DNA of 64,000 nt from NCBI GenBank assembly GCA_033439265.1, contig JAVTVX010000004.1, forward strand, positions 24,437,201 to 24,501,200. Reading direction: 5' to 3'. The notes under the pieces are model-generated. The model was not told the DNA's origin. It did not search any database and saw only the letters and a program-made list of their open reading frames with translations. Made by a program: the position numbers and the translations under genes. The DNA comes from Dillenia suffruticosa. Taxonomy: Eukaryota; Streptophyta; Magnoliopsida; Dilleniales; Dilleniaceae. Positions 1 to 11,478 of this stretch are shown here, in pieces. Position 1 is the first letter of the stretch; every line of letters starts with the position of its first letter.

Positions 1-880
1 TATTTTATAAAAAAAGAACTTAATGCATAAAAGTTTAATTTCTCGTTTCTTCTCTCTCTTCTCTTTCTCCCTCCTATCCCTTCTTTCTTCGCCCAGAAAT
101 CAGATTTCTCTCTATTGCCTTCTCTCTGTTTAGAAATTTTTCTTTCGCTTCCCCTTAATCTCTATTTTGAGATAATATCTTTTTGTTAGTAAGGAATATA
201 AGATTTTGTATGGAAAAATCAAATTTGATGTTTTGGTAATGAAAAAATTATTTAACATTAATTAAATAGAATCTGAATTTTTCTTAAAAAGATTAATAAA
301 TAATATACATGTAATCAAAAGTTTGGTTCAGGATTTTTCATGTCTGTTACAACCGTACCGAGCACGAACAATTGGGCCGGATTTAAATGGGCTTGTTCAT
401 GGGCCGGATTAAGAAGACCACGGACAAAACTTAAAAATCTGACTAATTCAGTTATAATAGTTGTGACGTACAATTAAGAGATTGATTCTCTCGGTATCTA
501 TTTTATCATTTTCAATATTTAAATTCAAAATTTTAATTAGAAAAGTTTAATATTATACCATTAGTTTTTCATTTCTTTTAATTTTTAAGGTTGAACTTTT
601 GAAAATAATTTGGCTCGCTTGAACTAATGAAAGACTCTTATAGGCCATTTGATGATTATATATATTCGTAAACAATAAGCACATGAGATTAATAAAATCC
701 TTATTAAATAACTTTTGCATCATTTGAAAATAACAAAGTTGCGAGATATTTTCCCTTTACCATTATTTTTTCTATTATGCCATAATAGTGACATTGGTTA
801 GTGGTGATACATAGTGTCCATGCCATAAAATGACAAAAAATGTCTCTTTCGATTCTCATTTTCCTCTTCTTCTTCTTCTC

Positions 881-941
<61 letters not shown>

Positions 942-1351
942 TTAATTGCCTTTTTATCTTTTCTTGGTTAATTTTATTTCTCTCCACTCTTTGTTCGCCA
1001 TCACTCTCTAATTTTATTTGATTCTTTTGTTGACATCCAGAGTATAATATTAAAAAAGTCGAAGCTAATATTGTACTCCTAGAGTATTTAGTAAATATTA
1101 AAAATGAAAATTCGTGTGAATGTGACAAAAGTGTCAGCATCCATCCAAGAAGGACCTTCGGCCTTATCTAATCTTAACACATACATATGTGTCAAAAAGC
1201 CGCACAAGAACAAGAGCACCTCTCACTATCCATACCTATTCTACACTCATTTCTTCTCTCAGATCTTTCCTCTCTCCATTATCATCAAAAATATCTACTA
1301 TAATACATATATGTCATAACATTAGAATGAAAAAAAGCAAAAAAAAAAAAA
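1..1351. other. AT-rich intergenic region, no gene seen
   Basis: No coding region is supported here. The short open frames come from low-complexity sequence, mainly the CT tract near 884-938. The stretch is AT-rich with scattered T and A runs, as in plant intergenic DNA. Its right end lies downstream of the FLZ gene's stop codon and so includes that gene's 3' UTR. Confidence 0.6.
884..938. repeat. (CT)n microsatellite
   Basis: An uninterrupted CT dinucleotide run of about 55 bp, preceded by an imperfect TTC/TCC tract. It produces spurious Ser-Leu or Arg-Glu frames on the two strands. It is likely to vary in length between individuals. Confidence 0.95.
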
Positions 1352-1945
1352 TCAAGAGAAAATTGGTCGAATAATTCCCCGACCGGAAAGTCGTTTCCGT
1401 CGGCGCTGCCGTAGCTCCTGGAGGAGAGCACGGGTGTTACAGCACCGGCGGCCAGAAACCCCACAATGAGTGAAAGAATAATTAGCTTCTCTCACTTTTC
1501 TTGATATTTCAATCTCTTTCGTGTCGTCTACCAATATCTGCCTATTCCTGCACTCTGGGCTACAAAAACCTTTATCCCTGCATTAATACGAGAATAATTA
1601 TTTGTTCATACAACTAAAAATTCAAATATACGTATTGATTGTTTTCAAGGGATTTTTTTGGGGGGGGGGGTGTTGTACCTGTACATGTAGACATCTTTAT
1701 CGGGGCTTAGCTGTTTGTTGCACAAATGGCATGATTTCAGAAAATTCAAAGATGGAAAATATTCAGAATCGGAGATAGGAGTAGAGGTCTGTTTTGGGAA
1801 TTTTGATGATTGGGAAAAGGTTGGTCTTGTAGTCTGTTTAACAATGATATTGGATTCAGTGCTTGGGGATTCAATCAAGATGCGTAAGCCTTCTAGTGTT
1901 TGCTTTATGGGCTTTCTGTTTGTGCTTCCAGCTACCATGTTACTC

Positions 1946-1947
<2 letters not shown>
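1352..1947 (-). CDS. FLZ-type zinc finger protein (DUF581 family)
   Basis: Two coding exons, 1679-1947 and 1352-1577, joined at a GT-AG intron, give 164 aa. FLZ proteins are plant-specific small zinc-finger adaptors known to bind SnRK1 kinase subunits. The FLZ finger spans the exon junction: exon 1 holds CHLCNKQL and the DVYMYR motif at about residues 70-90, and exon 2 holds FCSPECRNRQ, giving the C-x2-C ... C-x2/3-C ligands. The intron sits where it does in this family. Most members read YMYRGD at the junction; here the join reads YMYRD, one glycine short. The tail after the finger is Arg-rich. The ATG at 1945-1947 directly follows a CT tract. The family call is firm; the specific subfamily is not assigned. 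Confidence 0.8.
1660..1670. repeat. G homopolymer run in the FLZ intron
   Basis: Eleven G residues in a row on the plus strand (C run on the coding strand) inside the FLZ intron, close to the exon 1 splice donor at 1677-1678. It could affect sequencing accuracy but does not enter the coding sequence. Confidence 0.9.

Positions 1948-1948
<1 letters not shown>

Positions 1949-2004
<56 letters not shown>
1949..2004. repeat. (GA)n microsatellite; CT tract in FLZ 5' leader
   Basis: About 56 bp of GA on the plus strand reads as CT on the coding strand of the FLZ gene and ends one base before its ATG. CT-rich leaders are common in plant genes, but a long pure tract touching the start codon is unusual. 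Length changes here would alter leader length and pyrimidine content without changing the protein. Confidence 0.92.
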
Positions 2005-2010
<6 letters not shown>

Positions 2011-2919
2011 AGGAAGATTCCTGTAATGAAAGGAGGTAGTGAGAGTGCTTAGGACAAGAGTGATGGATATTTAAGGACACGGTGTTCCGCAGCGAAACAG
2101 TACTAACGCATACTTACATATGCGACTTTTTCCCTCACCATAAAAATATAAAAAAATGGCGCACGTTGAGCCACTGTAATGCATGTGCCATGCTTGGAAC
2201 GAATAATTGCACGTCACGCTGTATCCAACGTCCCCGTGAGTCTAATAATATAAATCTCTAAACTCATTTAATTAAAATTTTAAATTAAAATTTTAAAAAT
2301 AAAAAAATAAATACTAAAAGAATCAATCCATAAATTAGATCTTACAGTACTTAAACCGAATTAACTGAATAATTCGAATATCGATTAATCAATACAAAAA
2401 ATGGCATATTATATAGTTAAAAGAAAAATAATGAATAAGACAATAATTAAATAGATTAAATTTTAGATATGAGTTTATATTAATTAAAATTTAGAATATT
2501 TCAAATTTAAATCATTTTAAATCGAAAAGGTTAATATAAAAAGTCTTATAAACATACTATGTTCAATTTAATTTGTACTTTATTTAATTATTTTGCATTG
2601 ATTCTTTTAAAAAAAAATAATAATAGTAATCTAAAAAAGCATGAGAATATCATTGTGCGTAGCCTATGGTCTAACTCTTTAGGTAAGATTCTTTATTCAG
2701 GAGGTGGGTGTGAGTTGAGGTCCGAGGCGCATGCACATTTGATGTGATAAACAGAGTGGGACCCTGAGAGCACATTGTATTGTCATGTTGGGTTGGGTAG
2801 GGCACAGGAAATCGAAAACGTGAAACGCCTGCGGAAAGGGTGTTTTTTTTCTGATATCATGTGCGGAATGGAACCTTTTTGGGCCTTTCGGATAAATGTT
2901 ATTTTCAGGTTTAAGTTAT
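2005..2919. other. Intergenic, FLZ upstream region
   Basis: The part next to 2004 is the leader and promoter side of the FLZ gene. The rest is AT-rich sequence with no supported gene. A region near 2335-2405 resembles the 3' end of the SINE family described at 54142, but only weakly. Confidence 0.45.
2915..2919. repeat. Target-site duplication, left copy (GTTAT)
   Basis: The five bases GTTAT before the left LTR match the five after the right LTR at 9525-9529. Five bp is the usual duplication for copia integrases. Confidence 0.85.
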
Positions 2920-3356
2920 TGTAAGGGGGACACATTGATAAGGAATTAAAAAATATATATCTCTGGTCTGATGTCATTTATTACGGTAGATTTTAGGTCA
3001 AAATGGATGAATCAGATACTCTCATAAACCACCCATGAAGGCTCCTTTATAAGTTTTATCTCGGGATACACACAAAATTTCACTTATAAACTTCATCTCG
3101 GAATGCATAGGAGTCTTCTCTTGTAAACTTCATCTAGGAATGCGTACGAAGCTTTACTTGTAAGTTTCTCAAGACTTCCCTTGAAAGCTTCTCGAGATTT
3201 CTCTTAGAAGTTTTGTGTGACAAGCTTCTTTCGAAAGTTTCGTGAGACTTCTATAAAAAACTTCCTACTGGGGTAGTGGAGGAGGAAGCAGGTTGGTCTC
3301 AGATCGACCGATCATGGGTGTAAGTTTAACCTGACTCATTGTAAAGGTTTCCAACA
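2920..3356 (-). repeat. Copia 3' LTR (shortened copy)
   Basis: 437 bp, directly repeated at 8777-9524. The ends and the segment after about 3020 align well with the right LTR, for example the shared GTAGTGGAGGAGGAA block. About 310 bp present in the right LTR (roughly 8878-9190) are missing here. Because it lies at the 3' end in element sense, it is the 3' LTR. Confidence 0.92.
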
Positions 3357-3366
3357 TCTCCTACTC
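3357..3366 (-). other. Polypurine tract next to 3' LTR
   Basis: In element sense the ten bases directly before the 3' LTR read GAGTAGGAGA, a purine-rich stretch in the position of the second-strand primer of LTR retrotransposons. It is interrupted by one T, which is normal in degraded elements. Confidence 0.75.
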
Positions 3367-4414
3367 ACATATAATGGGATGAATCCATTCAAATTTTATT
3401 GAGATCCAGTTCTACGAAATCATCGTTTTCATACAAGAAAATAGGTTGTGTGATCTACGAGTACACCACTTGTACTTGGGAGCCTAAGCTATGCACCTGT
3501 TAAGGTTAACATAGCGGCTGCAACCCAGAAAAAATATAAAATATCTTTGTATCTCGTTGTGTTCCAGATTCATTTTGTCATACCATCAAAGCATACCCAA
3601 TCTCTCAAATGTCATACTTGATCTTGACTTTTCATCATACATTCACAATTATATCTCAATTCCCAAAAAGGAAACATAGTTGGTCGACCAGTGAATTCAT
3701 ATGAAAGGTGTAATCAAAATAGTCTTCCTTGCTGCCCACATATTACTTAATAATAAACAAACTGCTTTTCTAGCACGTCTCGGAAGATCGAATCAAATAT
3801 GATCATAAGAAACATGTCATAGTAGCAAACATCTGTTCATGATCTTATTACACTGTCGAAAGTTACATAAGATACCATTCAAGGAACTCATACAGTGTGG
3901 AGATAGAGATTTTCATAATAAAACTTTCTCACTTTCCTTTGTCGGTCGTCTGTAGCAAATGTGGTATAAAACACATGTTATGGTGGAAAAACTCTATGTA
4001 TCTCTTGTACAAGAGTGTATGTCTTTTCCTTTAATAAAATCACCATATAGATTTTAACTCAAACACTATCACACAAATGTCTATCCCGAGTTTTCAATGG
4101 CTCGCTATCTGAAACACTTCATTAGAAACTCCAATCCAGTTTTTAACCAAGCTTACATGATTGTGGGTTATCATGTCTGTTAGTCAGGTCTCATCTTAAT
4201 TCATATCAAGACGACTTTTCTACTATTACACCCATCTTGACTTTACTAGCGCTTTTTAGCAGCTCACAAGTCAAGAGTGTATATAAATCTCATCTCAACA
4301 CGTTCTCACAGCGTTCGAGGCGGTCATTCGTATGAGAGAGTCGACCTAATGCTGGGCGACATATTCATTAGCGCTAATCACTATTTCAATATCTACGACA
4401 TCTCATTACAATCT

Positions 4415-6000
4415 ATATAATCCAGAGTCTTAACATGATATACAAATACATCTCTAGGGATTGGTTTAGTAAGAGGGTCTACAATCATTTTATGCGTAGG
4501 TATATGTTGTAAGATCACTTCCTTTTGTACTATAATATCCCTGATAAAATGATATTTTGTGTCTATATATTTTATCCTACCATGATATTTTGAATCCTTT
4601 GTATAGTTTATTGCCGCTTAACTATTGCAGTTGATCCTTATAGGTATCGATGCATTGGCAACTATTCGTAGATTTTCCTAAAATCTTTTAAGCCAAATAG
4701 TCTCCTGGACAACTGCTGTACATGCAACAAACTCAGCCCCCATAGTCATAATGCTATGCAAGTCTGTTTCTTGTTACTCCAAGATATAGCGTTGTTATTT
4801 AGCAAGAACACATATCTCAATGTGGATTTTCTATTATCTAGGTCACCATTCTAATAAGTGTCAGTGTAACCTACCAAATATAGATCATTATCCTGGTAGC
4901 ACAGAACATAATTAGCGGTACCTTTCAGATATCTCAATATCCTCTTAACCGCTCGCCAATAAGTTGGTCCAGGATTTGACTGATCTCTATTTACCAATCC
5001 AACTGTATGGCAAATGTTAAGACGAATACACATCATAGCATACGTTAAGCTCTCTATGGCACTTGCATATGGAACTCTTTCCATATATTCAGAATCTTGT
5101 GGAGTCTTAAGACACATTTCTTTACTAAGAGTTTCACTTTTTGGAATTGTTGTATCAATAGATTTGCAATCCAACATATGAAATCGTTTTAGGATTTTCA
5201 AAATATAAGATTCCTCGATAAAGTAAGAAATTTCTCTAAACGATTTATTTGAATTTTCACACTAAAAATATAAGTTGCTTCATCCATATCTTTCATTTCA
5301 AAATTTGAAAATAACTAATTTTTAATAGTAATAATATTATCCATATTATTCCAGCTAATAAGATATCATCTACATAAAGCAACAATATCACAAAATTATC
5401 TTCTAATTGCTTTATATAAACACAATGGTTCTCCTCAATAATCGTAAACCCATATGTAACTATGGATTGATAAAATTTTAAATATCATTGTCTGGATGAT
5501 TGTTTAAGACCATAAATTATTTTTCGGAGTCTACAAACTTTGTGCTCCTAGTATTTAACAATGAAACCTATATGTTACTCCATGTGGATTTCCTCATCCA
5601 ACTCTTCATTCAGAAAAACAGTTTTTACATTCATTTGGTGCAATTGAAGATCTAAATGGACAACAATAACAAGGATAAGGTGTATTAAAGCAAACCTTAC
5701 AGCGGATAAAAAGTTTCTTCATAGTCTATACTTTTTTCTTGGGTATAACCCTTAACAACCAAACATGTTTTAAATCTTTCAACAGATCCATCTGCCTTAT
5801 GTTTGGTCTTGAGAACCTATTTATTCTTAATAGTCTTATGTCCTAAAGGCAAATCAACCAAATACCAGATCTGATTTGATTTCATAGACTCCATTTTCTC
5901 TTTCATTGTTTTTGCATTATTAATTAATGAAATAGTCTCTTCAAATATTTTAGGATCATTTTTATCAAGTGGAATTATCATAAAATCTTCTCATTCAATC
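4415..6000 (-). pseudogene. Copia reverse transcriptase and RNase H remnants
   Basis: The best open part, 4851-5201, matches the end of copia reverse transcriptase, with motifs such as RILRYLKGT. The catalytic YVDD box lies at 5365-5376. Downstream in element sense, 4430-4850 translates, with breaks, to RNase H-like sequence (for example AEFVACT) and a typical copia C-terminus near 4430. Frameshifts and stops separate these pieces. A silent region of about 1 kb (3367-4415) separates the end of pol from the 3' LTR and shows no coding signal. Confidence 0.85.
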
Positions 6001-6189
6001 TCAAAACGACGACAGGGAATATTTGTACGAGTACTTCTCCACAATTGAATTTTTTGTGAAATTGAATCATTCGATAGAATTTTGCTCTCACTAGGTTCAA
6101 GAAAATGAATTATCTCATCATCTCTTGCTATTGAACTATTTGGAACGTCAATACCATCAGAATCTTGCATTTTATATAATGTTAAATGT

Positions 6190-6980
6190 TTATCAATTTC
6201 ACTTCTAAATGGAAATTAATTTTCCAAGAATGTAGTATTTTTCGATTCTATCTCAATTATACTTTCATTTTTGTGTTCCCAAATAAATACATATCCCTTT
6301 GAATGTTTAGAATAACAAATAAAAATATACTTTTTTTCTCTAGGATCCAGTTTCTTATATTTATGATTTGGATTATGAACATCTGTTGCCGACCTCCAAG
6401 ACCGCCAACCACTTAGATCAGATTTTCGATCTATCCAAAATTTATAGAAAATGGAAGTAACTGATTTAGAGGGCATATGATTAAGTATATATGTAGCAGT
6501 CAAAAAAATATCTTTGCAATAAGAGATTGACAAATTCGTTTGCGCCATCATTGATCTAACCATGTCCAACAAGGTGCTATTTTTCCTTTCTTCAACACTA
6601 TTTTGTTGCGAAGTATCAAGAATAGCAAGCTATCTAATTATCCATTTTTTATCACATAGATCCATGAATTAATCTGACAGATATTCACATATATGATTTA
6701 TCCTCATTGCTTTAATCGTTTTGTTTAATTGATTTTCAACAAATCTTAAATATAATTTAAAACAATCCAATACTTCTGACTTATGGGAGATCAAATCAAT
6801 ATGACCAAAATGACTGAAATCGTCGATGAAAGTGATGAAATAGGATACTCCATGCCTTACTCTCACATTCATTGGACCACTTATATCAAAATAGATTAAT
6901 TATAATGGAAGATCTGCTCTGATTCCATTACCAAATAACTTTCTTGTTACTTTTCTTGCTAAACAATACTTACGTATTGA
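6190..6980 (-). pseudogene. Copia integrase remnant
   Basis: Segments at 6669-6872 and 6216-6572 match the copia integrase core and C-terminal region: the FITFIDDFS block carrying the first catalytic Asp, the degraded DDE block near IKAMRI, and the later ATYILNHMPSK block. The segments are in broken frames. Order relative to reverse transcriptase identifies the element as copia rather than gypsy. Confidence 0.85.
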
Positions 6981-7399
6981 CAAGTTTACTTTTGAGATAT
7001 TGCCCAAAAGTCCCTGTTTGGCTAGCCTGTACATTCTTTCTTACCCAATATGACCTAATATAGCATACCATATATTTGCATCTATACTATGACCATTAGA
7101 TAATACAATCAAAGAAAAGCAACCATCATAATTTTCATTATTTTTCACTATATCTAACAAAAGATAATCATTTATAAAATACGCAGAACCAATATATTCA
7201 GTGTCAAGATAAATTTATACAACATCGCTATAAAAATTCAAGTTAAAATCCAAACGTATAAGAACATTAACTGACATAAAATTACGACATAAGGTTACGT
7301 CGAATTCTGGTGTGTAGAAAATATCATGTAGGAATAAGGTGTGACCCCTTCTAAAAATAATTTACAAGTATCAATGTCTTTTACAGCAACTCTGGCATT

Positions 7400-8262
7400 G
7401 TTTCTTGCATATATCAATTTCGAATCAGTTAGGATTCAGCGATATTTGAGAAATGATCCTCTATCTTTAGTTATATAGTCTGTTGCTCTTGAGTCAAGAG
7501 TCCAAAAAGGATTCGATTTGGCGAGCATAATAGTGCTAGAAATACAAACATTATGTGAAAAAGGTTCAAGCAATACCTTCCTAATAGAATTGGAGTCAAA
7601 ACCTTGTTTGAGCTGGACTCAGCAACATAAGCATGTTCGGAAGATCTGGCTGCCTCTAGGAGCTCATCTTCCAATTCAATATGATTCATAATATTCTCGA
7701 ATGTTTTAATAGTAAGATTGTGAGTCATATTCATTTTCATCGATTCTCAACTTTGAGAAAGCAATCTAATGACAAATTGTATCTGCTACTCATCCGTCAA
7801 TATATGTTTAGTAGACTTCAACTCATTAATCACGTTCGGCATTTCTCTTAGATGATGTTTTATCGAGTGATATTATTTTTTCACGTATGTATCAAATTTG
7901 ATTATAAATTGTCTCAACTTAGTTGATGAAGTCACTCCAAACTTTACTTTTAAAGCATTTCACATTTCATGTACTATTTGGTATATTTCAAACTTAACCA
8001 TCAGATCATCTTGCATACAGCTCAACAAGGTAATGCGAGGGTAACTATTTTTCTTTTTCCGAATTTTGAATGCATCGTGATCTCTTTACTGTTGAGGAAT
8101 ATCACAAAACTCCACTTCTTCCACAGTATGATGTAGAGTTTTTAAACATTCTTGTTCTTCAAAAATGTACTTAACTCTTCAATATCAAATATCAAAATTA
8201 TCACCGTTCAGTTTCTCGTCCTTATTTAATTCGGCCACTATATTTTTTGTTACAATAGTCAT
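7400..8262 (-). pseudogene. Copia gag and protease remnant
   Basis: Near 8262 a Met-initiated segment contains ELNKDEKLNGDNFDI, which resembles the N-terminus of plant copia gag proteins (the LNGxNF/Y motif). The open part 7471-7740 falls in the gag-protease interval. Frames are interrupted. I could not identify a zinc knuckle or an intact protease active site. Confidence 0.65.
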
Positions 8263-8763
8263 TTTCTTTTTTTGTATAATACATATAAATATTAGTACAA
8301 AATACTTATTAGTACTGGAATACGTTAGCCGTAATATATAATTGAAATAATATTTACTAGATATAAATAGTACAATATCGAAAGTTCGCATAGCTCTCAG
8401 TCATCTTTTGAAACCAAAATGTCTATATAAATTATCTCAATATATATGTGCCAAATTCTGGGGTTGAGGGTCTCAACTCAACCTTCTCATACTTTCACTG
8501 GGATAAAGATCTGTAAATATTGCATACGCATGCATATGTCTCATTTTCAAACATATATAATAATCACACAATGAAGACATACATTAATAGTTATTTATAT
8601 ACCATAAATTAACCTTTGTAGGGAGGTTTATTATCATGCAAAAATATATACACAAAGTTTCATGATTGTAGAATAACCATAAGTAAAACTGTTATTAAAG
8701 CACTCTCAAAGTTTCACAAGATTCTAACTATGGACGGTTTCAAGTATGGATTTAATCACTTAA

Positions 8764-8775
8764 GCTCTGATATCA
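8764..8775 (-). other. Primer-binding site (initiator-Met tRNA type)
   Basis: In element sense the 12 bases just inside the 5' LTR read TGATATCAGAGC, one mismatch from the TGGTATCAGAGC that pairs with the 3' end of plant initiator-Met tRNA. Its position one base from the LTR edge at 8777 fits a first-strand priming site. Confidence 0.88.
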
Positions 8776-8776
8776 G

Positions 8777-9524
8777 TGTAAGAGGGACACATTAGACAAG
8801 GAATTAAAAAAAATGTACCTCTTGTCTGATATCGTTTGTTACAACGGATTTTGGATTGGAATGGATGAATCACATGCTCTTCTGGTCGGATGTGGAATCA
8901 CCTGACAGAAACCACGCACAAGCCACAACCCAAATCTTTTTTGATGATTTCTTTGCAAATAGTTCTGATAGAAGATTAGTTTCATGCTGAAAAAGCAGAA
9001 ACTCTTAAATTCTTTTTCAAGTTCGAGAGCGCCCTCTATCTCACCTTTTTGTTTTCTCTCTCTCTTTCTCTCTCAAGCTCTATCTCAAGTTTTATCTCAA
9101 GTTCTATCTCAAGTTGCTTTTCAAGCTTCCCCTGAAGCTCATATTTATAGCCTTCTGAAGCTTCTCTTGGAAGCTACTTGAGGCTTCTTTCAGAAGCCAC
9201 CCCTGAGGCTTCCTCTATAAGCTTTATCTCGTGATACGCACAAGATTTCTCTTATAAACTTCATCTTGGAATACGTAGGAGTTTTCTCTTGTAAGTTTTA
9301 TCTTGGAATGCACACAAAGCTTTACCCGTAAGCTTCTCGAGACTTCCCTCGGAAGCTTCTCGAGACTTCTTTTAGAAGTTTTGTGTGACAAGCTTCTCTC
9401 ATAAGTTTTATGAGATTTTTATAGAAAGCTTCCTACTGGGGTAGTGGAGGAGGAAATGGGTCGATCTCGGGTCGACCCATCATGGGTGTAAGTTTAACCC
9501 GACTCATTGTAAAGACTTCCAACA
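8777..9524 (-). repeat. Copia 5' LTR (longer copy)
   Basis: 748 bp, the fuller of the two LTRs, at the 5' end in element sense. It carries a CT-rich block (9055-9080) and short tandem repeats of TATCTCAAGTT and of AAGCTTCTCGAGACTTC. The latter also occur in the left LTR. The block from about 8878 to 9190 is absent from the left LTR. Confidence 0.92.
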
Positions 9525-9529
9525 GTTAT
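9525..9529. repeat. Target-site duplication, right copy (GTTAT)
   Basis: Matches 2915-2919 exactly, defining the right border of the copia insertion. Confidence 0.85.
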
Positions 9530-11478
9530 AATATCTACCATCCCATGCACCTGCATGTTATACAACTTCTCTCTTCAATGGCTCAGCTGCTGCTGTGTTA
9601 AACACTTTGTGTTAAGACTATGGATCTAACTCTATACGTTGAGGGTAAATTCATCCATATAACCACTAAATCAGTGGGAATCACTATACCTCAATATTTG
9701 AATCTTCTCAATTTCATCAATACATTCACTAAATTAACCGAAATCATTATAATCAAACTTCAGATTTCTCTTTTGAAATAAATTATCAAATAAATTAACC
9801 GTTAAATTATGTTTATACTAACAAATAATTGATATAGTGGAATATGATGTTAGATTTTTTAATCAAATTTTAAGTTCAAAATTTGAAAATAAAAAAAAAT
9901 TATACCAGAAAAGTCGTCCTCTAAATAAGTTCTCCTCATATACTTGAACCGGATTAGTCGGAGTACAAATTTGGATACCAGTGATGGAAATCAAAAAATT
10001 AAATTATGTCTATTTATACTGCATACACTATAAAACTATGTTTATATTTCATATACGATAATTTTGCACATTAAGTTATAGTGGTGATAAATTTAAAATT
10101 TATATGTTGCTACAATAATCTATTTATACTAAGCTTTTAAATGCAAAAATATAAAATGACGCGTTTTGAAAGCTGTGCAAGTCTTGACTTGAGGTACTGG
10201 AGTGTCAACTTTACTATTGAAAATTTCATAACATAGATATTAAATTAGATATATATAAAAATTATGTTTTAAAAAAAGAATAGCCGATAAAGGCAAAATT
10301 TTATAATAGTTAGTTTATGGGTAAAAGTTAAAATATTATCACAAAAGTGTAAGTTATGTTTAATAAACTATACTTTAGAATCATTTATTTATGAAAAATT
10401 ATTGTGACCCTTAAAATAATAATACTGTATTTATATATAAAAAGCTTTTAATTCTAATTTTTAATTAAAAATATATTATAAATAAAATAAGGTAAAATTT
10501 AAGGTTGAGAAGAGAAAAAGGAAGAAAGAGTTTTATATGATATATTGCGTCAACCAAAAGATTTTTAAGTATAAAGATTTGCTCTTGGGCTATGCCATTT
10601 CGTCAAATTCAAACGAATACTTCAATGGCTAAGAAAAAGGAACAGAAAATCAAGTTTTTTTTTTTTTTTTTTTTGATGACTTAATGAACCAATGACGTGG
10701 TATACATTTAGTCCAGAAGTTATTGATAGGAGTCGGTCATCACAATGGCAAGTTCAGAAAATCTATCGGTCTCAATTTGATTTTATTTGATTTTATTTAT
10801 CGTACTTGTAAAGAAATTTTCACAATATATCACAGAAAATCAAATTTCTATATAAATAAAACCAAATTACAATTATACCAATAGGTTTTTGAATAAAAAA
10901 GTTTTAATTAAGATTTTCTTCCAACTTTTCTAAACAACTCTATTTGTCATCTTTCATAAACTTCATTTTTCTTCAGCTTACCTTTCCCCCTCCCGATGAC
11001 CTGAACATCAAATATGGGACATATGGAGAAAGTGTGATTAAAATTTTAGAAGGTTTTGTGGCTTATGCTTTGGTAGGACCATAAAAAGGAAACTGCTCCC
11101 ACTGTATTTCAAATTAACATTTTAAAGGTAAACACCTTTGTAATATCAACTAAAAGAACTAGCAAATGATGTTAACTCCACTCTCCACCCTTTCACAGCA
11201 AGATGTTGATATCACCTATCACAGCTTTAGCCTTACAAACTAAATTTAGAAAAACCCTCAGCAACCCAATGAAAGAAAACACATAGCAACAGTAAGTCAT
11301 GTAACTTCCAGAGGAAAATTCAAAATTGTTAGGCTACAATAATGTTGAGCCCCGGGAATTTAGAAATTTTGCACTTTTGTAGCAAAGGGAAGATTGACAT
11401 TTCTTAGATTACAAAATCCCCACTCAAATCACACGTTTGCATCTGGAAAACTAGACAAAAACAAATCTATCATTGTGA
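9530..11478. other. AT-rich intergenic region with one SINE copy
   Basis: No gene is supported. The stretch holds a SINE copy (9813-9998), a long T run near 10655-10673, and, at its right end, the 3' UTR side of the eIF2B alpha gene, which is transcribed leftward. Confidence 0.55.
9813..9998 (+). mobile_element. tRNA-like SINE, copy 2, with 11-bp target-site duplication
   Basis: About 186 bp flanked by the direct repeat TTAAATTATGT (9802-9812 and 9999-10009). It aligns along its length with the copy at 54142-54331: a shared head around TTGATATAGTGGAATATGATGTTAGATT, a B-box-like region, a middle segment containing GAACCGGATTAGTC, and a 3' end GGATACCAG...ATCAAAAAA. Many differences from the other copy are C-to-T or G-to-A, as expected of a methylated, decaying repeat. 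Confidence 0.7.

Larger units (their letters stand above)
2920..9524 (-). mobile_element. Ty1/copia LTR retrotransposon, degraded, complete ends
   Basis: The element runs on the minus strand. Both LTRs begin and end with the TG...CA rule (TGTTGG...CTTACA in element sense). A 5-bp target-site duplication, GTTAT, is seen at 2915-2919 and 9525-9529. Inside the 5' LTR is a primer-binding site like the initiator-Met tRNA 3' end; inside the 3' LTR is a purine tract. Gag, integrase, reverse transcriptase and RNase H remnants appear in copia order (integrase before RT), broken by many stops and frameshifts, so it cannot encode active proteins. The two LTRs differ by an internal deletion and many substitutions, so the insertion is old. 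Confidence 0.95.

Noticed and set aside
704-1021. Open frames of Arg-Glu and Ser-Leu repeats on both strands
   Set aside because: They are translations of the CT microsatellite and flanking AT-rich DNA, with no gene-like context.
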